The notes under the pieces were generated by a model. It worked only from the letters and a program-made list of their open reading frames with translations, made no database searches and had not been told where the DNA came from. The translations under genes were made by a program, and so were the position numbers. Positions 1 to 9,894 of a stretch of DNA of 64,000 bases are shown in pieces. How positions within the stretch are numbered: the stretch's first letter is position 1; each line of letters begins with the position of its first letter. The stretch is from Gloeopeniophorella convolvens (Eukaryota; Basidiomycota; Agaricomycetes; Russulales): positions 146,408-210,407 of the forward strand of contig WTXD01000045.1 of NCBI GenBank assembly GCA_022496205.1. Direction: 5' to 3'.

Positions 1-115
1 CGCGTAGTTGACCAGGTAGATGCGCACGAGCGCGCTCGTCAGCGGCAGTCCGCGCGCAGAGTCTGGCCGGCGCACGCACCTTTAGACGTTGCGAGCGCCT
101 TGCCGAACATGTCAT
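1..115 (-). pseudogene. Truncated second copy of the BioF-like gene (left edge)
   Basis: Positions 1-115 closely match 5225-5370, which is the start of exon 2, intron 1 and the end of exon 1 of the complete BioF-like gene downstream. The segment around the PLP-lysine (FGKAL) is recognisable on the minus strand at about 95-110, and the intron between the exons is shorter here. Similarity ends abruptly near 115, so the first three quarters of the protein are missing. The remainder of the copy lies outside the window. It is best read as a partial duplicate; whether anything is expressed cannot be judged. Confidence 0.75.
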
Positions 116-935
116 GGACTCTTTCTCTTCCACAACTCGCACTCCGCGGTGCCGCTTCGGCGCGCCACGCGTTCAATGCGCTCGTGACGGATCAAGTGTT
201 CGTGCACGAGCCGAGCGTCGTCTGTTGTGCGTCGAGGGCGCGGCTGTTTTCTGACGGTGTGCTGACGCTACAGCTGGAATGCGCGGAACGACTGTCTTCT
301 TTACTAAATTTGCTGTAGGAGATTAGAACGCGTGGAGGACGAGCGTGTTCCGTAGGCGTGCGCGCGGCGCGAGGAGCACGCAGGGAGCGGGAAAAGGAGA
401 AGGAGGAGTTCTATACATAATCCTGTACTCTATTCAGTAGAAAACACAGTATGCTCAACAAGATCCCCCTTGTGCAAACGACTAGCCCGGCCCTGGGGAT
501 CTCGAAAACATCTGGCAGGAGAGCGCCCCAAGTAGGGTGCCTGAAACCCCTATGTTTCCAAATTTGTGCTAGAACATAATGTGGAGAGTGAGTACGCGCG
601 CGTGGTCGGAAGATCCATCTCGCACGACGACGTCCACACAGAACGGGATGTAGGGTCCACGACAAGAAAACGACGCATAGAAAGAATCAGACTGGGAGTG
701 GGCTGTCTAGAGATGTTTGCACGAGCCGTCGTGCAGTGTTCATCAGCAGACGCACTCATCCTGCATGTCAATATTTCGATAGTCAACGGGCTCGTGGTGT
801 AGTTCACAGGGTATCAGCAAGGCAGCAAGGCAACCTATCGGAGTCGTGCGACGAGGAAGTAAGGAGATCAAGGGCGTACATACGGTCTTTGTCAAGTTCG
901 TCAGGGGTATATAAGTGCAAGCCGTGCAGTATCCG
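116..935. other. No gene seen
   Basis: Only short overlapping open frames without recognisable protein features lie here. The right end is the 3' flank of the minus-strand pseudogene that follows. Confidence 0.5.
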
Positions 936-2445
936 TCAGTGGATAATGAAATGATGGCGGATGCCTCGAGCCATCGAGCACAGGAAACCAGGAAGCTTGC
1001 CACCACGTGCGGGCGCGGCGTCCTCGGTTTGGTCGCCGTTCGCAGCCTCCAGAGCCCTATCCAGCGAATCCTTCCTCTCCGACCACACGCGCTTGATCTT
1101 CTTCAGCTGGGCCAGCGTCAGCTCCGAGGACGGTGCCACATCGATCTTGTCCAGCACTTCCATCCATGACGCGGCGCTGTCGAGGAGCGTGTACAGCCTG
1201 CTGTCCAACTTGCGAAGCAGTGACAGGCATTCTGCGTAGACAGGGGACCTGTCTGTGCTGGCGGGGATGGCGGCGGCGTCGTGCGCTGCGCCATGCGTGG
1301 CCTGCCAGGGCACCCTGGACGCCTCAGACCTGAGCTGCTCGATGCGGTCGCGGAGGCCTTGCGAGCCCTTCACATGGGACAACACGAGTTTGAAGACGGC
1401 CACACCGCCGTACGCCGTGACTACGTCTCCGTACTTGATGCATTGCGAGGAGAAAGCGACGCACGACTCGATGCTCCCCTGGAATCTGGACTGCACGAGG
1501 AGGATCTTCCGAGTTACCACTCCCTGCAGGCTTCCCCTCAGCGCTTCGACGGAGCCGCACAGACGCATGCGAGACAGTGCGTTGAATGTAAGGTGCATGG
1601 AGAGGAGCACGGCGGACACTGTCGTGCCGATGTCCTGTGTCGGGTGGGGATCAGAGTGGAACAATAGATGTGGGATGGGAAGGCGGATATGTTGTAGCCG
1701 AATAGTAGTAGCGTCTAGTGGTGGGTCTGATTGGTGTTCACTGTCGCCCCTCGAGGGGGATCCTGGCCAGGGAAAACTGTTGAGTGGGAGGCTCGAGTAC
1801 GATGGCCCGCTAACTTACCTTGGATGATGAGATTGCCTGCTGAAGGCTGCCTTGGAAGCCTTTCCAGCGTGCGACATCGTCGTCACCGACGCGGCCGGTC
1901 TTCAGTGCTCTGTCTGCACGACACGCCTAATCAAGCCAGAACGTTTCCATGGCGGTGTGACACCGCCGAACCTCTGCGAGTAAATGATCGACCTCGCTCA
2001 TGATGGCCATGTCTGCTGGAAGAGGTTCAGATAAAGCTATAATGCACATCCCAGTGAGATTCTGCCCCGGTAAGTCATACCAACTCTCAACTGTTTTCCG
2101 AATGCCCTTTACAGTTTCCGCTATCGAGCTCTCATATGACTTGCGTAATTCGACCGCTTGCAGGTGCAGTTCTTTCGCCATGTCCAATCTCTTCTCCGAC
2201 GTGTCAATGTATTCCTCCTGGCCCATGATCGTCGACGAGATGTCCAGCAGATACTGATTGGCATAGTCTGTGGTGAGCTGCAAAAATTTGATGTAGCGTT
2301 CCTGCTGCTTCTTGAAGCTATCCCGTAACACGTGGACCTGCTTCTCTATTCCGGATCGGTGCTCCGGAAGGGCGGTCGATGCAAGCTCTCGAAGTCAATC
2401 GATAAGTCGAGAGAGTCGGGTCATGTTCCGAAGCCAAGAGTCCAA
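936..2445 (-). pseudogene. Homeodomain-linked helical family, copy C (pseudogene)
   Basis: Third, distant copy of the family found in tandem at 57.3-63.4 kb. Reading on the minus strand, homology to copies A and B starts at SWLRNM (about 2440), runs through the segment ending IRKTVE, then ALSEPLPADM and EVRRC-METFW, and after an intron ends in the last exon at 936-1664. Two in-frame stops interrupt it: TGA at 2397-2395, where both paralogs have Arg (LIDRL), and TAG at 1929-1927, where they have Glu (FWVDE). No homeodomain lies upstream; similarity stops just before SWLRNM and unrelated coding-like sequence begins. The final exon is still open for 242 codons. The copy is therefore N-terminally truncated and inactivated. 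Confidence 0.8.
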
Positions 2446-2769
2446 TACCGTGGTTTTGTGGAACTGCCACTCTTCCCTGGGCCTGTAATGCACCGCCCCG
2501 CTGCCATCGGGGTAGATGAGCAGTATTCTCAACGAGTCGAATGAGACCTACCCCTCAATCATCCGCCAGTACCTCAGATCATCGAACTTGTGCAGACGTG
2601 GGCTGTCAACAGAGATGCGTTGACGTCTGCTAATCTGAGGGAGACGCTTGTGAGAAACCTTGGTTCGGGATCACCGCTGATGAAGCGGAGCTGAGGCTCG
2701 GATAGGCCGTGCTAGAAGGGCGTGCATCCTAAAGAGGCACTCGAGACAAAACAGCAAAGCGAAGTGTTG

Positions 2770-3430
2770 CCCACTAGCACGGCAAGTCACAGTAATCGGC
2801 GATGAAACGTACCGGACCCGCGCGGAGCCTCGCGACACGCTGGCCGCGAACGTGGTGATCGCCGTACGAGGACCACTGCTGGTTCCGCTCGCCGTGTTCG
2901 AGGAGCCGCAACATCAGCCGTTCTCGCTCCTCCAGTCGGAGTTGATCCTCCAGCCGAAGTCGCTTTTGTATTCGTCCCCGTCGCTCCCTTCGTTGCCGCT
3001 CCTCCGGCGCAAGCCGAGAGAGTTCTTCCCTGGATCCTTCCTCGAATTCTTCCTCTTGTCCTTCCTCGGCTTTTCGTTTCAGTTTATTTGACCATCTCTT
3101 CGCTTCCTCGGTTCTTCATTTCAGTTCATTCGACCATCTCTTCGCTTCCTGGATCCTTTCTATCAGTTTGTAGTCTTCACTAGCATCTTTCTTGAAGATC
3201 TCGACGTCTATCCGGATGGTGGAAACCATCGACTCGACACCGGAGGTGAGCCAGGACATCTCAGAAGGGAAGGGTGCAGCAAGAACCAAAGGCTCTGCCG
3301 CCCTTTTATGCAGGACAGTCCCGGGAGTGCAGTGCTCATGGGGAGTCTGGCAGTGCTGGACCGCGGCCCTCTGCAACCGACGCACGCCTGCCACGGGGCA
3401 CCGCCAACCTGTGCTTATCGACATCTGTGC
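2770..3430 (-). pseudogene. Broken gene for an E/R-rich coiled-coil protein
   Basis: On the minus strand, from about 3280 down to 2815, codons spell a highly charged Glu/Arg-rich helix (pieces such as EEAKRWSNKLKRKAEEG and RLEERERLMLRLLEHG), typical of a long coiled coil. The frame is cut by TGA at 3118-3116, inside a 42-bp direct repeat: one copy reads LKRKAEE, the other LK-stop-RTEE, so a CGA codon appears to have become TGA. Likely upstream parts are an Ala-rich segment at about 3480-3580 and a hydrophobic segment at about 3660-3810. A donor-like GTACGT at about 2811 may end the last exon. No family was recognised. Confidence 0.45.
3067..3150. repeat. Two tandem 42-bp units
   Basis: Two adjacent imperfect copies (3067-3108 and 3109-3150) both end in GACCATCTCTTCGCTTCCT. 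They encode a 14-residue heptad-like duplication (EAKRWSN..LK) in the coiled-coil pseudogene. The second copy carries the inactivating stop. Confidence 0.8.
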
Positions 3431-3581
3431 GATGTGTCAAGAGTCGAGGAAGGCGGCAAGAACCCTGCCCGCCAGAGACCGATATGAGCCGATATGAAAG
3501 GCTGTTGGAATGGTGCTGAAGGCGCCCGCCGTTCCCATCAAACACGCGAGTGCTGCGTTGAAGCTATCGCGTGAGTACATG

Positions 3582-3830
3582 TCAGCAGACGAGCCGTCCC
3601 CAGTCGAGATGCATGTTGGTGCCGTCATTATCGAAGAGGCGCTGCACAAACAAGGGCGCGGGCGACGGGGTGTCCATGTGTGAAACCATGAGCAGCGCCA
3701 CAAATCCTATCTGTCGTGGGAACGACCCGGCAAAGTAGGACCAAAGAAGGGCACCGAGTGAGTTGAGACATGACAAGGCGTAGAGCATACAGGTAAAGAG
3801 CGCAGCCATGAGTGATGGTGGTCCAATAGA
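3582..3830 (-). other. Hydrophobic coding-like fragment, minus strand
   Basis: The minus frame from about 3809 reads MAALFTCMLYALSCLNSLG and then a second hydrophobic stretch (GFVALLMVSH), ending at a stop at 3582. This could be the membrane-spanning N-terminus of the broken coiled-coil gene downstream on the same strand. No splice model joining them could be fixed, so it is reported only as a fragment. Confidence 0.25.
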
Positions 3831-3921
3831 AAGGTTACGCGACGCGCGCAGAGTCTGCAAAAAACACGTGCGTACACTACATATCAACATCTTCACCACC
3901 ACCACCAACGCGCCCCGCACA

Positions 3922-4549
3922 ATGGTCCGATTCAAAGTAAGCCCTCCCTCCCGCTCCCGCTCCCGCTCCCACAAACCACCAACCCCCTAGAACCGCTGGC
4001 TCCTCGTCGAGTTCCTCCCCACCTCCCCACCCGCCACAGACCTCACCGCCAAAGACCTCCTCACAGCCCTCCGCACCAGCACTCTCGCCCACTTCGGCGA
4101 CACAGGCTGGGGCGCCCTCGGCGCCTCCCTCTCAGTAAAATACTTCGCGCCCGCGACGCGCCTCGCCATCGTGCGCGTCGCGCGCGCCGCGGTGCGCACG
4201 GCGCACGCGGCGCTGGCGCTGCTGTCGGTGCTTGGTGGTGCGCGCGTCGTGCCGCATGTGCTGCGCGTGTCTGGTGCGTCCCGTCCCTCTCTTCTGTGTT
4301 CTTGGTCGGTTTGGGTGCTGAGAGAGAGTTTGTGTGTAGGGACGCTGAGACATGCGCAGCGCGCGGCGGTCGAGTGGAACCGCGCGGCGGTGGCGCGGGT
4401 GCGCGCGGGCGGCGGCGGGGTGTACGGTGCGTCGCGTCGCGCTGCGCTGGCCCGATAGGTGTCACTCATACGTTCGCTGCGCAGGACTGGCTGCGAGCGC
4501 GGCGCAGCTCGAGGCGAGCACGCGCGAGATCGAGGCGCTGCAGGACTAG
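3922..4549 (+). CDS. POP5: Ribonuclease P/MRP protein subunit POP5
   Basis: Small protein shared by RNase P (5' maturation of tRNA) and RNase MRP (rRNA processing). Exons 3922-3936, 3991-4273, 4340-4426 and 4485-4549 give 149 aa in one frame with GT-AG introns. The start MVRFKNRWLLVEF, the HFGDTGWGALGASLSVKYF block (about residues 38-57), IVRVAR and PHVLRVSGTLRHAQ are the hallmark POP5 segments. Length fits the family (about 150-170 aa). The first exon is only 15 nt. The 3' end is 68 bp from the convergent BioF-like gene. A second subunit of the same enzyme, POP4, lies 40 kb away in this window. Confidence 0.95.
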
Positions 4550-4617
4550 CGCTACAGCAAGACAAACACAACTACAACTTCTATAGCAAAACACCACTAC
4601 ACTTGTGCATACACACG

Positions 4618-6087
4618 CTACAACTTTGCCCTTGCGAACCGCACCCCGCCGCCGCCCCCGCGCTCCTCGACCGGCGCGCGCGGTGCGGACAGTACACGCC
4701 GCTCCTTTTGCTCAACCGCCTCGCCCTCCCCCCGCGCCGCGCCGCCCCCCTCCTCCCTTCCAACCCCCTCCGCCCACTCCACCACCGCCCCAACCAACCT
4801 CTCCAACTCCTCCCGCGCATGCCCCGCGCGCACGCACACGCGCACGCGCGCGGCGTCGCGCGGGACCGTCGGCCACGCGATCGCGCGCGCGCGCAGCCCG
4901 CGGCGCGCGAGGTGCGCCGCGAGCGCGTGCGCGCGCGGCGTGCGCAGGGGGATGATGGGCGTCGCGCGCGCGGCGGGCGGGGGGAGCGCGAGGACGTGCG
5001 GCGGGAGGCGGGCCGCGCGCAGCGAGGCGAGGAGGTGCGTCGCGTTGGCGAGGGCCTGCGCCGCGAGCTGTGTGCGCGCAGGGTTTTTTTTTTTTGTCAG
5101 TGGTGGGGAGGGGGGCGGGAGGGGGGCGAGTACCTGCTCGGAGGTGCCGTCGTCGAGGAGGTCGAGCGAGCAGTCGGCGGCGACGACGGCGGCGTTGCTC
5201 AGCGCGGTGGTGTAGATCAGCGGGCGCGCGTAGTTGAGCAGGTAATCGCGCACGAGCGTGCTCGTCAGCAGCACCGCTGCGCCCCCCAGATCAGCCCGCG
5301 CACACGCACACACACACACAACGGCGCACGCACCTCCAGACGCAGCGAGCGCCTTGCCGAACGTGTGCAGCCGCGCGAGCACGCGCGCCTCGAGCCCGAG
5401 CTCCACGACGCGCCCGCGGCCCCGCGGCCCAAACACGCCCGTCGCGTGCGCCTCGTCCACGACGAGGTGCGCGTTGCGCGCGGGGAACACGGCGTCCATC
5501 GCGTCGAGCATCTCGCGCAGCGGCGCGAGCGTGCCGTCCATGCTGTACACGCTCTCGACCGCCACGAACACGCTCCCCGCGCCCTCGCCCCCGCCCTCCG
5601 CACGCAGCCGCTCGAGCTCCCCGCGCAGCGCACGCACATCATTATGCGCGAACGTGCGCACGCGCGCAGGCGGCACGCGCGAGCTGCGCACGCCGTCGTG
5701 CACGCTCGCGTGCACCGCGGCGTCGAGCAGCACCGCGTCGTGCGGGCCGGGCACGCACGCGAAGAACCCCGCGTTCGCGTCGAAGCCGGAGCCGAAGAGC
5801 AGCGCCGCGGGCGCCGCGAACGCGTGTGCGGCGCGCGCCTCGAGCGCGGCGTGCTGCGGCGCGCGGACGAGCAGGCGCGAGCCGCCGGCGCCGAGGATGG
5901 CGGGGGCGCGCGCGAGGGCGGCGAGGACGCGCGCGCGGAGGAGGGGGGAGGACGCGAGGGAGAGGTAGTCGTTTGAGGTGAAGTCTGTTTCGGGTTCGGG
6001 TTCGGCTGGGGAGGGGAGGCGGCGGCGGATGTTGCGGGCGTCGCGCGAGGCGAGGGCGGCGGCGAGGCGCTGCTCGAGGGCGGACAT
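4618..6087 (-). CDS. 8-amino-7-oxononanoate synthase-like PLP enzyme (BioF family)
   Basis: Alpha-oxoamine synthase family; BioF condenses pimeloyl-CoA/ACP with alanine in biotin synthesis. Exons on the minus strand are 5334-6087, 5134-5276 and 4618-5067 (448 aa, in frame). Visible are TSNDYLSLA (about 37-45), the DEAHATGVFG block with cofactor-binding Asp211 and His214, and the Schiff-base lysine in HTFGKALAASG (Lys245). The second intron contains a long T run (plus strand, about 5083-5095). The C-terminal 50 residues are a Glu/Gly-rich tail not typical of the family. 5-aminolevulinate synthase is less likely given length and lack of its N-terminal presequence; another oxoamine synthase activity cannot be excluded. 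A truncated duplicate sits at 1-115. Confidence 0.88.
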   Translation of the reverse strand: MSALEQRLAAALASRDARNIRRRLPSPAEPEPETDFTSNDYLSLASSPLLRARVLAALARAPAILGAGGSRLLVRAPQHAALEARAAHAFAAPAALLFGSGFDANAGFFACVPGPHDAVLLDAAVHASVHDGVRSSRVPPARVRTFAHNDVRALRGELERLRAEGGGEGAGSVFVAVESVYSMDGTLAPLREMLDAMDAVFPARNAHLVVDEAHATGVFGPRGRGRVVELGLEARVLARLHTFGKALAASGGACAVVCVCACARADLGGAAVLLTSTLVRDYLLNYARPLIYTTALSNAAVVAADCSLDLLDDGTSEQVLAPLPPPSPPLTKKKNPARTQLAAQALANATHLLASLRAARLPPHVLALPPPAARATPIIPLRTPRAHALAAHLARRGLRARAIAWPTVPRDAARVRVCVRAGHAREELERLVGAVVEWAEGVGREEGGGAARGEGEAVEQKERRVLSAPRAPVEERGGGGGVRFARAKL

Positions 6088-6717
6088 GGGCTGGTGCTAG
6101 GCCTGGTCGGTCTTGGTGGTGGTTATATGTGCGATCGATGGCGCGGGCGCGTGTGCGGTGCACGGACGGGGCTTGTCCGTGGGCTGGGCGAGGTATGTGC
6201 GGGTGATGGGCGCACGGAGCGCGGCGATGGTGGCGGCGGGGCGAGATTAGTAGTGCGCGCGAGGAGCGAGCTTTTTCTATGTAGCTGGTGAGCGCGAGCA
6301 GCAATCGTTGAGTTGGGCGTTGGGTGCCCCAACGGATGCGATCTGCGAGCGGGCTTAGTCGGACCTCCGAGCGCGGAAGCCGCGCGCCTCTGCGTGCTGC
6401 AGCTGGGGCAGGGGCGATCGATGTACTCTATAGATAATGCAGATACTTAGATAGTGCGGATAAACAAGTACTACTATACAGGCATATATGTACACATACG
6501 CGCACGGCGGCGCAGGACAGAGTAGGTAGGCAGGCAGGCAATAGGTAGAGTACATATAGGCGAGCAGGGCGTGATGCTCATCATGATGATGATGCGTCCG
6601 TGCACAGCTGAGATGATCACAAGTACACAGGGCGCGCCACGCGCGCGGGCGATGTCGATGTCGATGATGATGATGGTGTCGATGAGATCAGATCCTCCCG
6701 CAGGTACGCGCCGCGCG
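6088..6717. other. Intergenic, 630 bp
   Basis: Promoter side of the BioF-like gene and 3' side of the next minus-strand gene. It contains short GAT/ATG-type microsatellites at about 6577-6594 and 6650-6690. No gene seen. Confidence 0.5.
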
Positions 6718-7277
6718 CTAGTCAAAGTCGATCCACTCGACCCGGAACGTGCGCCACGCCCGCGCGTCCTCGTCCTCGTCCCCCTCCCCCTCCTCTTCGT
6801 CGTCCTCCGAGGAGTCCGAGTCCCAAAAGTCCTCCGCGGCAGGCGCAGGCGCGCAGTACGGCTGGTGCGCGCGCACGGGCAGCGTCTGCGCCGACACGCG
6901 CCGCTCGCGCCGCGCCACCGCGCGCTTGGCGTCCTCCCCCCCGTCGTCATTGTCGTTGTCGTCGCACGCGGGCGCGGGCAGCGCGACGAGGATGGCGGTG
7001 CGCGCGGGCGAGGGCGTGAGCACCGGGTCGGCCTTGTCTGCGTCACGTGGGCCGTCGTCGGCGTCCTCCCTGCGGCGCGGGCCGGTCAGAGGGGCAGGTG
7101 ACGGCTCGGCAGGGCGCTACTCACTCGGCGAGGCGCGGCACGCGCGCGCTCCAGTCCCATATCCGCACGTCGAGCGCGGTGTCTTCGACGACGCGGGCGG
7201 GCATCGTGCGCCGGCGGGCGCGCTTTGCTGCGCGCAGGTCGGCGTCGTCGGGGTGTGTTGGTGGTGCGGGTGTGGGT

Positions 7278-7311
<34 letters not shown>

Positions 7312-7528
7312 GGGGCTTTGTGGAGCGGCGCCAGAGGCGCTTCCAAGGCGCGGGTGCGGGTTTTGTGGGTGGGGGGGACGGGGCGGGCGAGTCGGAGCTG
7401 GCGTGGGACGAGGTGTGGGTGAGGACGGAGAGGGATGCGAGGTGGGGGCGGCGGGGGGTGCGGCGGGACTCGATGACGCGGAGGCCGGCGGAGAAGAGCC
7501 GGGAGTAGTCGGTGTAGAGGACGTTCAT
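6718..7528 (-). CDS. Hypothetical protein with poly-Ala tract and acidic C-terminus
   Basis: Exons 7125-7528 and 6718-7069 (minus strand) join in frame through a GT-AG intron to give 251 aa. The N-terminus starts MNVLYTDYSRLFSAGLRVIE; a Pro/Ala-rich linker with a run of about ten alanines follows (GGC repeat on the plus strand at 7278-7312), then a basic patch (AAKRARRRTMP) and the conserved-looking VRIWDWSARVPRLAE. The C-terminus is acidic (DSDSSEDDEEEGEGDEDEDA) and ends FRVEWIDFD. Basic patch plus acidic tail suggests a nuclear protein, but no family was recognised. Confidence 0.7.
7278..7312. repeat. (GGC)n trinucleotide repeat
   Basis: About eleven GGC units lie inside the coding exon of the preceding minus-strand gene, where they encode polyalanine. 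Length polymorphism is likely. Confidence 0.85.
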
Positions 7529-8271
7529 GGCTGGGGGATGGGATGTTGTGCGCTACGGGAGGGGGGCTTATTATAACGCACAGGCCCGGGGGGGGCAGGA
7601 GGACAATAGGACGAGTCGGAGGACCGGGCCCGGGGCGTGCGCAAGATACGGTATCAGACCCTGGTTGATCTCGGGATAGAATCAGCTATCCGCCCATCTG
7701 AAACTAACACCGCTAGCCCAGCCCAGCCAGTTCCCCAGTGCCACGCCACGCCCACATCCACAGAAGCGACGCCCAGCGTCTGTTCCCGGTCGCACCGCCA
7801 TTCTCTGCCCCCCAAAGGGGGCTAAGTACGGCCCAGCGCGACCCTCGCCGCCCTGCGCCAGCGGCGAGCCGGGACCATGTACATACTTGGAACAGCACCC
7901 GGTTGCCCATCCCACCCATTATGTAGTGCAATACAGTGCATCATGACGCCCACATACATACACACATTGCCCTGCGTGCGTCTTGCGCCCCCGACGGTGC
8001 CCCGCGGAAGCATCGCGCGCGCACCACGCACGCTGGCATGCAGCGTGCACTATGTCACTGTCACTAGAGCAGACCGGGGCCGCGAGCGTCGGTACGCCCG
8101 CGGAATGACACGTGAATTACCCCCGCACTCGTGATCGGCGTGCCCCGCGCCAGACCGGCCCACGTCCAGCCTCGCCCTCCACAACCACCACCACTACCAC
8201 AACCAGTACTTCAAGCCCAAGCCCAACGCTAGGCCCAAGTACGCCTCTCTCTCGCGCCCACCACCACCACC
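7529..8271. other. Divergent intergenic region, 740 bp
   Basis: Shared upstream region of the minus-strand acidic-tail gene and the plus-strand kinase gene. It ends with CCA/CCACCA-rich pyrimidine tracts just before the kinase ATG. No gene seen. Confidence 0.5.
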
Positions 8272-9894
8272 ATGTCGGGCTTCCGCATCTCCCCCGCCCT
8301 CTGGGACAAGATCCACCACTTTGCGTCCTTCCCCCAGACCGGCGGTGCGTCCCGCTGTGTGTGCGTGCGTGCGTGCGCGCTTTTCTGACGCGGGCGCCCA
8401 GTGTCGCTGCAGCAGATGGTCCGCTTTGGCCAGAACCCGAGCCAGGGCACGCTCCTCAAAGCCAGCCAGTTCCTCCTCGGTGCGCCGCGCACTGACCGCC
8501 CGACCCGCCCGCTCACCCCCGCGCAGAGGAGCTCCCCGTGCGCCTCGCGCACCGCGCCAAAGAGCTCGACGAGCTCCCGCACAACCTCAGCAGCATGCCG
8601 TCCATCCAAAAAGTCAAGAACTGGTACGCGCAGTCCTTCGAGGTGCCCTGCTCCCCTTTCCCTCTGCCCCTCTCCCACGCCGCTGACCACGGCGCGCAGG
8701 AACTGATCAACTTTCCGCCCGTCGCGCTCCCGCCCGACATCATCGCCGCGCTGCACCAGCCCGACGCGACGCTCCCCGAGTCGACGCCGAACCCGTCCGT
8801 CGACGAGCACCGCTACTCCGCCAACGGCGGCGCGAACGGGAACGGCGGCGTGCGGCACGGACGGCTGCGCATCCCGATCGAGAAGCGGTGCGCGCGCGCG
8901 CTCCTGTGGTCGTGTGGCGCTGATGAGACACGGCGGGCAGGTACTACGCGCGGACGACGAACACCGAGTGGCCGCCCGAGGTGCACGACTACAACAAGCG
9001 CTTCACGCGCACGCTCGACGCGATCAAGCGCCGGCACGACCCGACGGTGACGACGGTCGCGCAGGGCGTGCTCGAGTGGAAGCAGCGCGCGCGCACGCAG
9101 CGCATCGGGCTCGACGTCCAGGCGTGGCTCGACCGCTTCTACATGTCGCGCATCGGCATCCGCTTCCTCATCGGTCAGCGTGAGTGCTGCGTGCGCGCGT
9201 TGGGTACCGTGTTGATGGTGTGGTGTCGCAGACGTTGCGCTCAACACGCTCGGCGCGCACCCGGACTACGTCGGGATCATCTGCACGCGCTCGGTGCGCC
9301 CCCACCCCTTCCTCCGTGTGTGTGTGTGTGCGCCCCGCTGACGCCGCGCAGAACGTGCACGACATCGTGCACGAAGCAATCGAAAACGCGCGCTTCGTGT
9401 GCGAGGAGCACTACGCGATGTTCAAAGGCCCGCCGGTACAGCTCATCTGCCCGCGCGACCTGCACTTCGCCTACGTCCCCGGCCACCTCTCGCACATCTG
9501 CTTCGAGCTGCTGAAGAACTCGCTGCGCGCCGTGGTCGAGCGCTTCGGCCCCGCGCACGAGGACGCGCTCCCGCCGATCCGCGTCGTCGTCGTCGAGGGC
9601 AAGGAGGACATCACGATCAAGATCTCGGACGAAGGGGGCGGGATCGCTCGCAGCGCGATCCCGCTCATCTGGACGTATATGTACACCACCATGGAGGGGC
9701 AGCATATCGAGCAGGATTTCACGGCGTCGGACTTCAATGCGCCGATGGCGGGGTTCGGGTACGGGCTGCCGCTGTCGCGTCTGTATGCAAGGTACTTTGG
9801 CGGGGACCTGCGGCTGATATCGATGGATGGGTTCGGGACGGACGTGTACATACATCTGAACCGGCTCTCGAGCAGCCGCGAGCCGCTGCCGTAG
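8272..9894 (+). CDS. Mitochondrial pyruvate/branched-chain dehydrogenase kinase (PDK family)
   Basis: GHKL-fold protein kinase that phosphorylates and inactivates the E1 subunit of a mitochondrial 2-oxoacid dehydrogenase, usually pyruvate dehydrogenase. Seven exons (8272-8344, 8402-8479, 8527-8642, 8700-8887, 8941-9179, 9232-9293, 9352-9894) give 432 aa in frame. The N-terminal half is the four-helix PDK domain (LQQMVRFG, LPVRLAHRAKELDELPH, RFYMSRIGIRFLIGQH). The ATP site shows the N box FELLKNSLRA (about 302-311), the G1 box ISDEGGGI and the G2 box GFGYGLPLSRLYARYFGG. A Gly/Asn-rich insert near residues 130-145 is lineage-specific. A BCKDH-kinase assignment cannot be separated from PDK by eye. 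Confidence 0.93.

Noticed and set aside
4459..5976. 505-codon plus-strand open frame over BioF
   Set aside because: Antisense shadow of the BioF-like exons; Arg/Ala-rich composition from GC-rich codons read backwards.
6577..6690. CRISPR-like or regulatory array
   Set aside because: It is only a simple ATG/GAT microsatellite; no spacers, and CRISPR is not expected in a fungus.
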